Shown here in pieces: positions 8,019 to 15,587 of a DNA stretch of 21,158 nt (its first letter is position 1; every line of letters starts with the position of its first letter). Origin of the DNA: 67-14 sp035502775. Lineage in GTDB: Bacteria; Actinomycetota; Thermoleophilia; Solirubrobacterales; 70-9. The stretch covers positions 1-21,158 of the forward strand of contig DATJUB010000042.1 of assembly GCA_035502775.1 (NCBI GenBank), in the 5' to 3' direction. Position numbers and translations under genes: made by a program. The notes below the pieces were generated by a model. The model was not told where the DNA came from and searched no databases. It saw nothing but the letters and a program-made list of their open reading frames with translations.

Positions 8019-9030
8019 GAAGCACTACAACCCGGACTCGGTGCTCGCGGCGCACACCGCCGTCTCGGCCGCGCTCGGCTTCCTGGTCACCCTCATCTGG
8101 GGGTTGACCGGGGCCGGGTATTTCTGGCCCGTGTGGGTCTGGTTCGGGCTGGCGATCCCCCTCGCGATCGATTTCAGCTGGTGGTACTCCCGCCAGTTCG
8201 AGGGGCGGCGTGAGTGGCTCGCCCTTCACATGTCGCTCACCGCGGTCGCCTCGGCCGCCCTGATCATGATCTGGGCGCTGAGCGGCGGCGGTGCCTTCTG
8301 GCCGGGCATTCCGGTCATCTGCCTGCTCGGGCTGGTGGTCTGCCATCTGTTCATCAGCGAGAACTGGGACCGTCTTTTCAAGAGCGGCCGGGAGAAGGTG
8401 CTCACCGAGCGGGTCGATCAGCTGACCCGCACCCGGCAGGGCACCCTCGAGGCCCAGGCGGCCCAGCTCCGCCAGGTGGAACGGGATCTCCACGACGGTG
8501 CCCAGTCCCGCCTGGTCGCGCTCAGCATGCAGCTGGCCCGGGCCGAGGCGAAGCTGGACGACCAGCCCGAAGCGGCCAAGCTGGTCCGGCAGGCCCGGGC
8601 CGAGGCGGGCGAAGCGATCGCCGAGCTGCGTGATCTGGCTCGCGGCATCGCTCCCCCGGTGCTGGCCGATCGCGGCCTCGCCGAGGCGGCACGGTCCCTC
8701 GGCACCCGCAATCCGGGCGGGGTCACGATCGAGTCCACGCTCGAACGCCGGCCCCCGCCGATCATCGAGACGGGCGCATATTTCGTGATCGCCGAGTCGC
8801 TGACGAACGCGGCCAAGCACGCTCCGGGCGTCCCCGTGACCGTGAGCCTGGCCGAGGGTGACGGTCAGCTGAACATCGTGATCAAGGACGAAGGACCGGG
8901 CGGCGCCGACCCCAAGGGCAACGGCCTCACCGGTCTGCTCCACCGGGTCGAGGCCCTCGACGGCCGGATGGGCATCAACAGCCCTCCCGGCGAAGGCACT
9001 GTGATTAGGGTGGATCTGCCATGCGAGTAG
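8008..9030 (+). CDS. NarL-type sensor histidine kinase with duplicated 2TM region
   Basis: Membrane sensor kinase of 340 residues that should phosphorylate the response regulator encoded next. The N-terminus holds two similar two-helix units (16-60 and 74-118), each starting with His and carrying IWxLxGxGxFWP. A short coiled stretch leads to a HisKA_3 domain with the phospho-acceptor motif ERDLHDGAQ (His162), then an HATPase_c domain with N-box ESLTNAAKHA (Asn267) and glycine motifs DEGPGG (from 294) and GNGLTGLLHRVEALDG. There is no sizeable extracellular domain, so it probably senses the membrane or a protein partner. The ATG at 8008 has GGAG 5 nt upstream. An upstream in-frame GTG at 7978 is less likely. 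It overlaps the MMPL gene by 11 bp and the regulator gene by 10 bp. Confidence 0.92.
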   Translation: MLARKHYNPDSVLAAHTAVSAALGFLVTLIWGLTGAGYFWPVWVWFGLAIPLAIDFSWWYSRQFEGRREWLALHMSLTAVASAALIMIWALSGGGAFWPGIPVICLLGLVVCHLFISENWDRLFKSGREKVLTERVDQLTRTRQGTLEAQAAQLRQVERDLHDGAQSRLVALSMQLARAEAKLDDQPEAAKLVRQARAEAGEAIAELRDLARGIAPPVLADRGLAEAARSLGTRNPGGVTIESTLERRPPPIIETGAYFVIAESLTNAAKHAPGVPVTVSLAEGDGQLNIVIKDEGPGGADPKGNGLTGLLHRVEALDGRMGINSPPGEGTVIRVDLPCE

Positions 9031-9671
9031 TGATCGTCGAAGACCAGGCCCTCCTGCGCGAGGGAATCATCGCCCTCCTGCGCGAGAACGGCGTCGAGGT
9101 GGTCGGCCAGGCCGAGGACGCGCCCGGCCTGCTCCGGCTGATCGCCGGCCACAAGCCGGACCTCGCGATCGTGGACGTGAGGCTTCCCCCGACCTTCACC
9201 GACGAGGGCATCAGGGCCGCGATCGAGGCGCGTGAGCGTCATCCCGGCCTGGGCATCCTGATCCTCTCCCAGTACGTCGAACCCGTCTACACCTCGGAGC
9301 TGCTGGCCGGAGGCTCCGGCGGGGTCGGATATCTGCTGAAGGAGCGCGTGGCCGACATTCCCGCTTTCCTCGACGCGATCGGCCGGGTCTCCGAAGGCGG
9401 CACCGCGCTCGACCGTGAGGTGGTCGCGGAGCTGGTCCGTGGCAGGACCGACGACAACTCGCTCGACGAACTGACCCCGCGAGAGAGCGAGGTGCTTTCG
9501 CTCATGGCGGAGGGCAAGACCAACTCGGGCATCGCCGAGGCCCTGGTGGTCACACCCGGCGCGGTCGAGAAACACATCTCGAACATCTTCAGCAAGCTCG
9601 ATCTCCCGACCACCGGCGCCGACCACCGGCGGGTGCTGGCCGTGCTGCGCTTCTTTCAGTCGGATTCCTAG
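9021..9671 (+). CDS. NarL/LuxR-family response regulator
   Basis: DNA-binding response regulator, the likely partner of the kinase whose gene it overlaps by 10 bp. The receiver domain (1-120) has the acidic pair Glu7-Asp8, phospho-acceptor Asp52 (AIVDVRLPP), Ser83 and Lys107. The effector is a LuxR-type helix-turn-helix at 151-195 (LTPRESEVLSLMAEGKTN, then GAVEKHISNIFSKLDL). The length of 216 residues is standard. It probably controls the MMPL operon or envelope genes, inferred from position only. Its TAG stop shares the bases CTAG with the stop of the convergent dehydrogenase gene. Confidence 0.94.
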   Translation: MRVVIVEDQALLREGIIALLRENGVEVVGQAEDAPGLLRLIAGHKPDLAIVDVRLPPTFTDEGIRAAIEARERHPGLGILILSQYVEPVYTSELLAGGSGGVGYLLKERVADIPAFLDAIGRVSEGGTALDREVVAELVRGRTDDNSLDELTPRESEVLSLMAEGKTNSGIAEALVVTPGAVEKHISNIFSKLDLPTTGADHRRVLAVLRFFQSDS

Positions 9672-10630
9672 GCGAGCACCGGTGTGACCGGCTCGTCTCC
9701 GTCAAGTACGGCGATCACGTTGGCGGCGACCAGCCTGGCCATCTCGTCGCGGGCGCGCGTCGTGGCCGACCCGATGTGTGGGGTGAGCGCGGTGCGGGGA
9801 GCTTCCAGCAGGCGTTTCGGCACCTCGGGCTCGTTCTCGTAGACGTCGAGGCCCGCCGCGCCGATCGTGCCGTTCTCGAGCGCGTCGGCAAGGGCTTCCG
9901 AGTCGATCAGGGTCCCCCGTCCCGTGTTGACGATGATCGCGGTGTCCTTCATGCGGGCGAGCGCCGCGGCGTCGATCAGGTGTCTGGTCTCCGGTCGCGT
10001 GGGCAGGTGAAGGCTGACCACATCGGACTCGGCGAGGAGTACTTCGAGCTCGACCCGGCGGGCACCGAGCTTGACCTCCGTCACTTCCTTCGGCTCGCGT
10101 GACACGTACAGGAACTCGGCATCGAATCCCCGCATGAGCTCGGCGTAGCGTTGCCCGATCCGCCCCATGCCGACCACACCGATGGTCGCTCCGCTGAGTT
10201 CGAACCCGAGGAAGTCGGAGGGATCCCAGCCCTTCCATTCACCGGCCCGCATCCGTCTCTCGGCGCCGCCGATGTCGCGGGCGGCCGCCAGGGTGAGCGC
10301 TGCCGCCAGTTCCGCCGTGGCGTTGGTGAGCACGTCCGGTGTGTTGGTGACCGTGACCCCGGCGGCACCGCAGGCTTCGAGGTCCACATTGTCGAATCCG
10401 ACCGCGAAGTTCGCCACTATTCGCAGTCTCTCACCGGCGGCGCGAATCAGCTCTTCGTCGACGGTGACAGTGGGGTCGGCGACGATCGCGTCGGCACCCT
10501 CCGCCAGCCGGAGCACGTCATCGCGACTCGAGTCCAATCCACCACTGACGGTGTCGAATCGCTCCTCCAGGAGTTCGTACCCCGCGGGAAGGAGGCGGCG
10601 TGCGATTGTGACTCTTTTCCGGTCGCTCAA
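9668..10630 (-). CDS. D-isomer 2-hydroxyacid dehydrogenase (glyoxylate/hydroxypyruvate reductase-like)
   Basis: Cytosolic NAD(P)H-dependent reductase of 2-oxoacids to D-2-hydroxyacids. The sequence is closest in style to glyoxylate/hydroxypyruvate reductases. Of 320 residues, the Rossmann motif GMGRIG is at 154-159, and the catalytic triad of the family is present: Arg238 (NTGRGTLID), Glu267 (YENEPEV) and His285 (TPHIGSAT). The ANFAVGFDNVD segment (73-83) is typical of the substrate domain. There is no ACT domain, which argues against SerA. The start is a TTG at 10630 with an ideal AAGGAG 7 nt upstream. The gene diverges from the small DNA-binding protein gene and converges on the response regulator gene with a 4-bp stop overlap. 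Confidence 0.92.
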   Translation of the reverse strand: MSDRKRVTIARRLLPAGYELLEERFDTVSGGLDSSRDDVLRLAEGADAIVADPTVTVDEELIRAAGERLRIVANFAVGFDNVDLEACGAAGVTVTNTPDVLTNATAELAAALTLAAARDIGGAERRMRAGEWKGWDPSDFLGFELSGATIGVVGMGRIGQRYAELMRGFDAEFLYVSREPKEVTEVKLGARRVELEVLLAESDVVSLHLPTRPETRHLIDAAALARMKDTAIIVNTGRGTLIDSEALADALENGTIGAAGLDVYENEPEVPKRLLEAPRTALTPHIGSATTRARDEMARLVAANVIAVLDGDEPVTPVLA

Positions 10631-10648
10631 TGAGAAGCTCCTTATTTT

Positions 10649-10670
10649 TTTACTACACGTTGTATGTAAA
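10649..10670. promoter_or_regulatory. 22-bp dyad in a 48-bp divergent gap; candidate operator
   Basis: TTTAC-TACA (10649-10657) and TGTA-T-GTAAA (10661-10670) form an inverted repeat around CGT with a single unmatched T. It lies between the two divergent start codons and must overlap both promoters; TATGTA (10663-10668) could be a plus-strand -10. The neighbouring putative DNA-binding protein is an obvious candidate to bind it. Confidence 0.45.
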
Positions 10671-10678
10671 TCACTAGG

Positions 10679-11131
10679 ATGCCCACAGTTACCTCAGCAA
10701 CAACAGCGGACCTACACGAAGTGACCCCATATCGAAAGGTAGATGTGCCTGCTAAGACCGACGCAATTCGCAAACTGGTCGAGGAACGACTAGCAGAACT
10801 GGACCGGGAAAGAGAAGAACTTCAGGAAGCGCTCGACGAAATGGTCGGCCGGCGCCGAAGCGGCCGAGCCACCGGATCCGGTGATGGATCGGGCAAGACG
10901 GCCCGGGAATCGGCACCCCGGCCGGGACGCCGCCGTCGCAAGGGCGGAACCCGAGCCGAGCACGCCGAGAAGGCGGTTGCGGACAACCCCGGCATCAAGG
11001 CATCCGAGGTCGCCGAGCAGCTGAAGATCAAGCCGAACTACGTCTACCGCGTGATGGCCGAACTGGTCAAGGAAGGCCGGGTCATCAAGAAGGGCACCGG
11101 ATACTTCCCGGTCGAAGCAGCGGCCGAGTAG
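10679..11131 (+). CDS. Small putative DNA-binding protein (coiled coil, basic linker, winged-helix-like C-terminus)
   Basis: I do not recognise a named family. Of 150 residues, about 28-60 form a charged amphipathic helix likely to coil (VEERLAELDREREELQEAL), about 60-97 is an Arg/Gly/Ser-rich basic linker, and about 98-148 resembles a winged helix-turn-helix (AVADNPGIKASEVAEQLKIKPNYVYRVMAELVKEGRVIKKGTGYF). This suggests a transcription regulator or nucleoid-associated protein. The start is uncertain. The ATG at 10679 has no proper ribosome site (AGG directly abuts it) and would suit a leaderless mRNA. An in-frame GTG at 10745 has AAAGG 5 nt upstream and gives 128 residues. The first 66 bases are noticeably less GC-rich than the rest, which favours the shorter form. 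A terminator follows 17 nt after the stop. Confidence 0.75.
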   Translation: MPTVTSATTADLHEVTPYRKVDVPAKTDAIRKLVEERLAELDREREELQEALDEMVGRRRSGRATGSGDGSGKTARESAPRPGRRRRKGGTRAEHAEKAVADNPGIKASEVAEQLKIKPNYVYRVMAELVKEGRVIKKGTGYFPVEAAAE

Positions 11132-11147
11132 AAAGAGTCACGGCACA

Positions 11148-11195
11148 AAAAAGCCGCGTTGCCCGAAAGAGTTCACTCGGGCAACGCGGCTTTTT
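11148..11195. terminator. Bidirectional intrinsic terminator
   Basis: Perfect 19-nt arms (11148-11166 and 11177-11195) enclose a 10-nt loop. The stem is GCCGCGTTGCCCGA, with A5 on one side and T5 on the other, so a U-tract is present in both directions. It sits between the convergent small DNA-binding protein gene and mdh, and should end both transcripts. Confidence 0.92.
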
Positions 11196-11209
11196 GCGGT
11201 TTCGTCTGA

Positions 11210-12196
11210 TCAGATGAGGCCGAGATCCGCCACAGCCTGGCGCTCTTCCGAGAGTTCGGCGGCGCTGGCGGCGATCTTCTCCTTCGAGAACTCGTCGATG
11301 TCCAGGCCCTGGACGATCGAGTACTCGCCACCGGAACAGGTGACGGGGAAGCCGGCGATGATGTCGTCCGGCACACCGTAGGAACCGTCCGACGGGATCC
11401 CCATCGAGACCCAGTCACCTTCAGGCGTTCCGTTGACCCAGTTGTAGACATGGTCGATCGCGGCGTTGGCGGCCGAAGCGGCGCTCGACGCACCGCGCGC
11501 CTCGATGATCGCGGCACCGCGCTTGGCGACGCGCGGGATGTACTCATCCTTGATCCAGACCTCGTCGTCAACCGCGGCCCAGGCGTTCTGGCCATTGACC
11601 TCGGCGTGGGTGAGATCGGGGTACTGGGTGGTCGAGTGGTTGCCCCACACGGTCATCTTCTTGACCGAGGAGATCGGCTGGCCGAGCTTGTTCGCGACCT
11701 GCGCGATCGCCCGGTTGTGGTCCAGGCGCATCATCGCGGTGAAACGCTCACGCGGCACGTCGGGCGCGGCCGAAGCGGCGATCAGGGCGTTGGTGTTCGC
11801 CGGGTTGCCGACCACCAGGATCTTCACGTCATCGGCGGCACCGTCGTTGATCGCCTCGCCCTGCGGCTTGAAGATCCCACCGTTGGCCTCGAGCAGATCG
11901 GCCCGCTCCATACCGGGGCCACGCGGACGGGCGCCGACCAGGAGCCCGATGTTGACACCGTCGAAGGCTTCTCTCGGGTCGTCGGTGATGCTGATCTTCT
12001 CAAGCAGCGGGAAGGCGCAGTCGTCGAGTTCCATGGCGGTGCCCTCGGCGGCCTTCACGGCGGCCGGGATCTCCAGCAGGCTCAGGTGAACCTTGGTGTC
12101 CGGGCCGAGCAGCTGTCCGCTGGCGATCCGGAAAAGCAGGGCGTAGCCGATCTGACCGGCGGCGCCGGTGACTGTGACCTTTACTGGGGTGCTCAC
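11210..12196 (-). CDS. mdh: Malate dehydrogenase (NAD)
   Basis: Oxidises malate to oxaloacetate in the TCA cycle. The 328 residues fit the actinobacterial/cytosolic MDH group. The nucleotide-binding motif GAAGQIG is at 11-17, the substrate loop GARPRGPGMERADLL carries Arg92 and Arg98, Asn131 lies in VVGNPANTN, Asp159 and Arg162 in MRLDHNRA, and the catalytic His187 in WGNHSTTQYPD. The start is GTG at 12196 with AAGGAG 5 nt upstream; an overlapping ATG one base earlier is followed at once by TGA and cannot be used. It lies 24 nt downstream of icd on the same strand, so the two TCA genes are probably co-transcribed and end at the bidirectional terminator. Confidence 0.97.
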   Translation of the reverse strand: MSTPVKVTVTGAAGQIGYALLFRIASGQLLGPDTKVHLSLLEIPAAVKAAEGTAMELDDCAFPLLEKISITDDPREAFDGVNIGLLVGARPRGPGMERADLLEANGGIFKPQGEAINDGAADDVKILVVGNPANTNALIAASAAPDVPRERFTAMMRLDHNRAIAQVANKLGQPISSVKKMTVWGNHSTTQYPDLTHAEVNGQNAWAAVDDEVWIKDEYIPRVAKRGAAIIEARGASSAASAANAAIDHVYNWVNGTPEGDWVSMGIPSDGSYGVPDDIIAGFPVTCSGGEYSIVQGLDIDEFSKEKIAASAAELSEERQAVADLGLI

Positions 12197-12220
12197 ATTT
12201 TCTCCTTGAGTGGTTGAGGC

Positions 12221-13441
12221 TCAGGCCTGGGCCATTGCCGTCTGAAGGTTCTCGTCGATCGAGGCCAGGAACTCCTGGGTGGTCTGCCAGGGCTGGTCCG
12301 GGCCGATGAGGCGGGCGAGGTCCTTGGTCATCTTGCCGCTCTCGACCGTCTCGATGCAGACGCGCTCGAGGGTCTCGGCGAACTCGGTGACTTCGGGGGT
12401 GTCATCCATCCGGCCCCGGGCGGCGAGGCCGCGGGTCCAGGCGAATATCGATGCGATCGGGTTGGTCGAGGTCGGGTTGCCCTTCTGGTGCTCGCGGTAG
12501 TGGCGGGTCACCGTGCCGTGGGCGGCCTCGGCTTCGACCGTCTTGCCGTCGGGCGACATCAGGACGGAGGTCATCAGACCGAGTGATCCGAAGCCCTGGG
12601 CGACGGTGTCGGACTGGACGTCACCGTCGTAGTTCTTGCAGGCCCAGACGTAGCCGCCCTCCCACTTCAGGGCGGAAGCGACCATGTCGTCGATCAGACG
12701 GTGCTCATAGGTGATGCCGGCGGCCTCGAAATCGGCCTTGAACTCGGCGTCGTAGATCTCCTGGAAGAGGTCCTTGAAGCGTCCGTCGTACTTCTTCATG
12801 ATCGTGTTCTTGGTCGACATGTAGACCGGGTAGTTGCGATCGAGTCCGTAGCGGAGCGAGGCGCGGGCGAAGTCCCGGATCGACTCGTCGTGGTTGTACA
12901 TGGTCATCGCGATGCCGCTCTCGGGGAACTCGTGGACCACGATCTCGACCGGCTCACCGCCGTCCTTCGGCGTGAAGGTGGTGGTCAGGGTGCCCTCGCC
13001 GGGAATCAGCATGTCGGTCGCGCGGTACTGGTCGCCGAAGGCATGACGGCCGATCACGATCGGCTTGGTCCAGCCGGGCACGAGGCGCGGCACGTTGGAG
13101 ATCACGATCGGCTCGCGGAAGATGACTCCGCCGAGGATGTTGCGGATCGTGCCGTTCGGGGAGCGGTACATCTCCTTCAGGCCGAACTCCTCGACCCGGG
13201 CCTCGTCCGGCGTGATCGTCGCGCACTTGACGCCGACGCCGTACTGCTTGATCGCGTTCGCCGAATCGATCGTGATCTGGTCGTTGGTCGCGTCACGGCT
13301 CTCGATGCCGAGGTCGTAGTACTTGAGGTCGACATCGAGGTACGGCAGGATCAGCTGATCCTTGATGAACGACCAGATGATCCTGGTCATCTCATCGCCA
13401 TCCAGTTCGACGATCGGATTCGCGACTTTGATCTTCGGCAC
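12221..13441 (-). CDS. icd: NADP-dependent isocitrate dehydrogenase (eukaryotic-type)
   Basis: Converts isocitrate to 2-oxoglutarate, producing NADPH and CO2. The sequence is the roughly 400-residue type related to human IDH1, not the E. coli type. I set the start at GTG 13441 (406 residues). Residue numbers then fall on human IDH1 almost exactly: DEMTR 16-20, Ser94 and Asn97 in YRSPNGTIRN, Asp252 in LIDDMVA, and Asp272/Asp274 in KNYDGDVQSD. The frame stays open upstream to 13552 but would add 37 unrelated residues and run into the divergent aidB gene. AGGGA lies about 10 nt before the GTG. It is the first gene of a unit with mdh. Confidence 0.96.
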   Translation of the reverse strand: MPKIKVANPIVELDGDEMTRIIWSFIKDQLILPYLDVDLKYYDLGIESRDATNDQITIDSANAIKQYGVGVKCATITPDEARVEEFGLKEMYRSPNGTIRNILGGVIFREPIVISNVPRLVPGWTKPIVIGRHAFGDQYRATDMLIPGEGTLTTTFTPKDGGEPVEIVVHEFPESGIAMTMYNHDESIRDFARASLRYGLDRNYPVYMSTKNTIMKKYDGRFKDLFQEIYDAEFKADFEAAGITYEHRLIDDMVASALKWEGGYVWACKNYDGDVQSDTVAQGFGSLGLMTSVLMSPDGKTVEAEAAHGTVTRHYREHQKGNPTSTNPIASIFAWTRGLAARGRMDDTPEVTEFAETLERVCIETVESGKMTKDLARLIGPDQPWQTTQEFLASIDENLQTAMAQA

Positions 13442-13542
13442 GGCGGGTACTTCCCTTCGTATTGGAACTCTCTGAAACTCTTCTTTGGCGTCCGATGCTA
13501 TAGGCAAGCCGCGCTGCAGGCGCTGTGAGATCATGCGTGTCG
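13442..13542. promoter_or_regulatory. Divergent icd / aidB promoter region
   Basis: These 101 bases separate two divergent genes and must hold both promoters. GCTATAGG (13497-13504) offers a -10-like TATAG on both strands, and is of extended type (TGC-TATAGG) on the plus strand. An imperfect GC-rich palindrome GCGCTGCAGGCGC follows at about 13511-13523. No good -35 is seen. Confidence 0.3.
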
Positions 13543-15192
13543 ATGTCAGCAACTCACGAGGTTTTCAATCAGTCGAGGGCACTGGAGGACGTCAACCTCT
13601 TCGCGATCGATCAGCCGCTCCGCGAAGCGCTGAAACGTGAAGGCGGAGGCTGGGCGTCCGATCAGGTCACAGAGTTCGGTGGGATCTGCGGATCGGCCGA
13701 GGTCCAGCGATGGGGAACCGAGGCGAACGCCTTCCCCCCGCGCCTGAAGACCCACGACCGATTCGGCCACCGGATCGACGAAGTCGAGTTCCATCCCGCC
13801 TGGCATGAGCTGATGCGGCTCGGCATCTCCCATGGCGTGCACTCGCTGCCGTGGCAGGATCCGGGTCCGGGCGCCAACGTCGCCCGCGCCGCGCTTTTCA
13901 CCCAGCTGTCCCAGGCCGAGGCCGGGGTCGGCTGCCCGATCTCGATGACTTTCTCGGTGATCCCGGCGCTCCGCACCCAGCCCGAGCTGGCGGCCGAATG
14001 GGAGCCGCGCTTCCTCTCCCGTGAGTACGACGGCGAACTGCGCCCCGCCGCGGAGAAGCCCGGGGCCCTGGCCGGCATGGCGATGACCGAGAAGCAGGGT
14101 GGGTCCGACGTGCGGGCGAACACGACCCGCGCGGTCGCGATCAACGGCGGCGGCCCCGGCGCCGAGTACGAGATCACCGGCCACAAATGGTTCTGCTCGG
14201 CCCCGATGTGCGACGCCTTCCTGGTGCTGGCCCAGACCGACGCCGGTGTCTCCTGCTTCCTGATGCCCCGCTTCACGCCGAACGGCGAGCGCAACAGGTT
14301 CCACATCCAGCGCCTGAAGGACAAGCTCGGCAACAAGTCGAACGCCTCCTCCGAGGTCGAGTTCCGCGGGGCCTGGGCCCGGCTGGTCGGCGAGGAGGGT
14401 CGCGGCGTGCGCACCATCATCGAGATGGTCGGCCACACCCGTCTCGACTGTGCGATCGGTTCGAGCGCCGGCATGCGCGCCGGCGTCGCCCAGGCGACCT
14501 TCTACACGAGCAACCGCTCCGCTTTCGGCAAGAAGCTGATCGACCAGCCGCTGATGACCAACGTGCTGGCCGACCTCTGCGTCGAGTCGGAGGCCGCGAC
14601 CGCCTCGATCATGAGGCTGTCCCGCGCCTATGACGACGCCGCCACCGGTGACGAGCGGGCACAGCTGCTGAAGCGGATCGCCACGCCGGTGCTGAAGTAC
14701 TTCATCTGCAAACGCGCCCCGTGGCACGCGGTCGAATCGCTCGAGTGCCTCGGCGGCAACGGCTACGTCGAAGAGTCGGGCATGCCGCGGCTCTTCCGCG
14801 AAAGCCCGCTGATGTCGATCTGGGAAGGATCCGGCAACGTGCAGGCGCTCGACACCCTGCGGGCCATGGTCAAGAGCCCGACCAGCCTCCAGGCGCTGTT
14901 CGACGAGATCGGCGAGGCCTCCGGGGCCGATGTGCGCCTCGATTCCTATGTGGACAAGCTGAAGACCTCGATCGAGACCTCACCCGAGACGCTCGAGGTG
15001 AGGGCGCGCCGCGTGGTCGAGGGTCTCGCCCTGGCCTTCCAGGGCTCACTCCTGGTCCGTCACGGCGATCCCGCGGTGGCCGATGCCTTCTGCGCCTCCC
15101 GCCTCGGCGGGGACTGGGGCGAAGCGTTCGGCACGCTGCCGGCGGGCCTCGAGTACAGCGCGATCATCGAGCGCAGCACGCCGCGGTTCTAA
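13543..15192 (+). CDS. aidB: AidB-type acyl-CoA dehydrogenase family flavoprotein
   Basis: FAD-binding protein of the AidB branch of acyl-CoA dehydrogenases; in E. coli this branch is induced by alkylation stress and binds DNA. The 549 residues fit AidB (about 540), longer than catabolic acyl-CoA dehydrogenases (about 380). Branch marks include the N-terminal FNQSRALEDVNLFAIDQPL, THDRFGHRIDEVEFHPAWHELM (70-91), the FAD/substrate segment MTEKQGGSDVRANTT (181-195), HKWFCSAPMCDAF, CLGGNGYVEESGMPRL and IWEGSGNVQALD with Glu428 at the usual catalytic-base position. The C-terminal helical extension expected of AidB is present. I prefer ATG 13543 over an in-frame GTG at 13525; neither has a strong ribosome site. 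A plain catabolic role is possible, since no DNA-repair genes are adjacent. Confidence 0.9.
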   Translation: MSATHEVFNQSRALEDVNLFAIDQPLREALKREGGGWASDQVTEFGGICGSAEVQRWGTEANAFPPRLKTHDRFGHRIDEVEFHPAWHELMRLGISHGVHSLPWQDPGPGANVARAALFTQLSQAEAGVGCPISMTFSVIPALRTQPELAAEWEPRFLSREYDGELRPAAEKPGALAGMAMTEKQGGSDVRANTTRAVAINGGGPGAEYEITGHKWFCSAPMCDAFLVLAQTDAGVSCFLMPRFTPNGERNRFHIQRLKDKLGNKSNASSEVEFRGAWARLVGEEGRGVRTIIEMVGHTRLDCAIGSSAGMRAGVAQATFYTSNRSAFGKKLIDQPLMTNVLADLCVESEAATASIMRLSRAYDDAATGDERAQLLKRIATPVLKYFICKRAPWHAVESLECLGGNGYVEESGMPRLFRESPLMSIWEGSGNVQALDTLRAMVKSPTSLQALFDEIGEASGADVRLDSYVDKLKTSIETSPETLEVRARRVVEGLALAFQGSLLVRHGDPAVADAFCASRLGGDWGEAFGTLPAGLEYSAIIERSTPRF

Positions 15193-15248
15193 CCGCCGCA
15201 TCCGGCTGATATTCATCCGGGTCCACCTGTCGTCTACGAAAGGCACCG

Positions 15249-15587
15249 ATGTCGGATCAGGGTTTGAGCAATCACCACCGGAGCACGCTCAAGGAGATCT
15301 TCGATCACCAGAACCACAGTGTCGAGTGGCGGAAGATCGAGTCGCTGCTGGAGGCGGTCGGCACGGTCACCAAGGAACACAACGGCCACCTGAAGGTCGA
15401 GATCGGTCCCGAGACCGAGGTGTTCCATCTCCACCGCGACAAGGACGCCGATCGCCAGAGCATCGTCGATCTGCGGCGGATGCTCACCGAGGCGGGCTTC
15501 AATCCGGACGGGACCGCGGCGGTCGCCGACGAACGCGACCGTGACTACCGTGACAACCGCTGGGGCAAGCCCGAGGACGAGGCCTAG
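15249..15587 (+). CDS. Small HicA-like conserved protein, no HicB partner
   Basis: A 112-residue protein with a charged C-terminal tail. The core IEWRKI-type segment, then LLEAVGTVTKEHNGHLKVEIGPETEVFHLHRDKD and a final helix VDLRRMLTEAGF, follow the alpha-beta-beta-beta-alpha layout of HicA/double-stranded-RNA-binding folds. Similar stand-alone proteins occur in many actinobacteria from my memory of the family, with no known function. No HicB-like antitoxin lies beside it, so a toxin role is not supported. AAAGG lies 5 nt before the ATG. It begins 56 nt after aidB and may share its transcript. Its TAG stop overlaps the stop of the convergent M28 gene by 4 bp (CTAG). Confidence 0.8.
   Translation: MSDQGLSNHHRSTLKEIFDHQNHSVEWRKIESLLEAVGTVTKEHNGHLKVEIGPETEVFHLHRDKDADRQSIVDLRRMLTEAGFNPDGTAAVADERDRDYRDNRWGKPEDEA

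Noticed and set aside
13442..13552. Longer icd protein starting at 13552
   Set aside because: The extra 37 residues have no counterpart in the family and overlap the divergent aidB start. Numbering from GTG 13441 matches human IDH1 landmarks.
15249..15587. HicAB toxin-antitoxin system
   Set aside because: No HicB-like antitoxin gene is adjacent on either side; the neighbours are aidB and an M28 peptidase.
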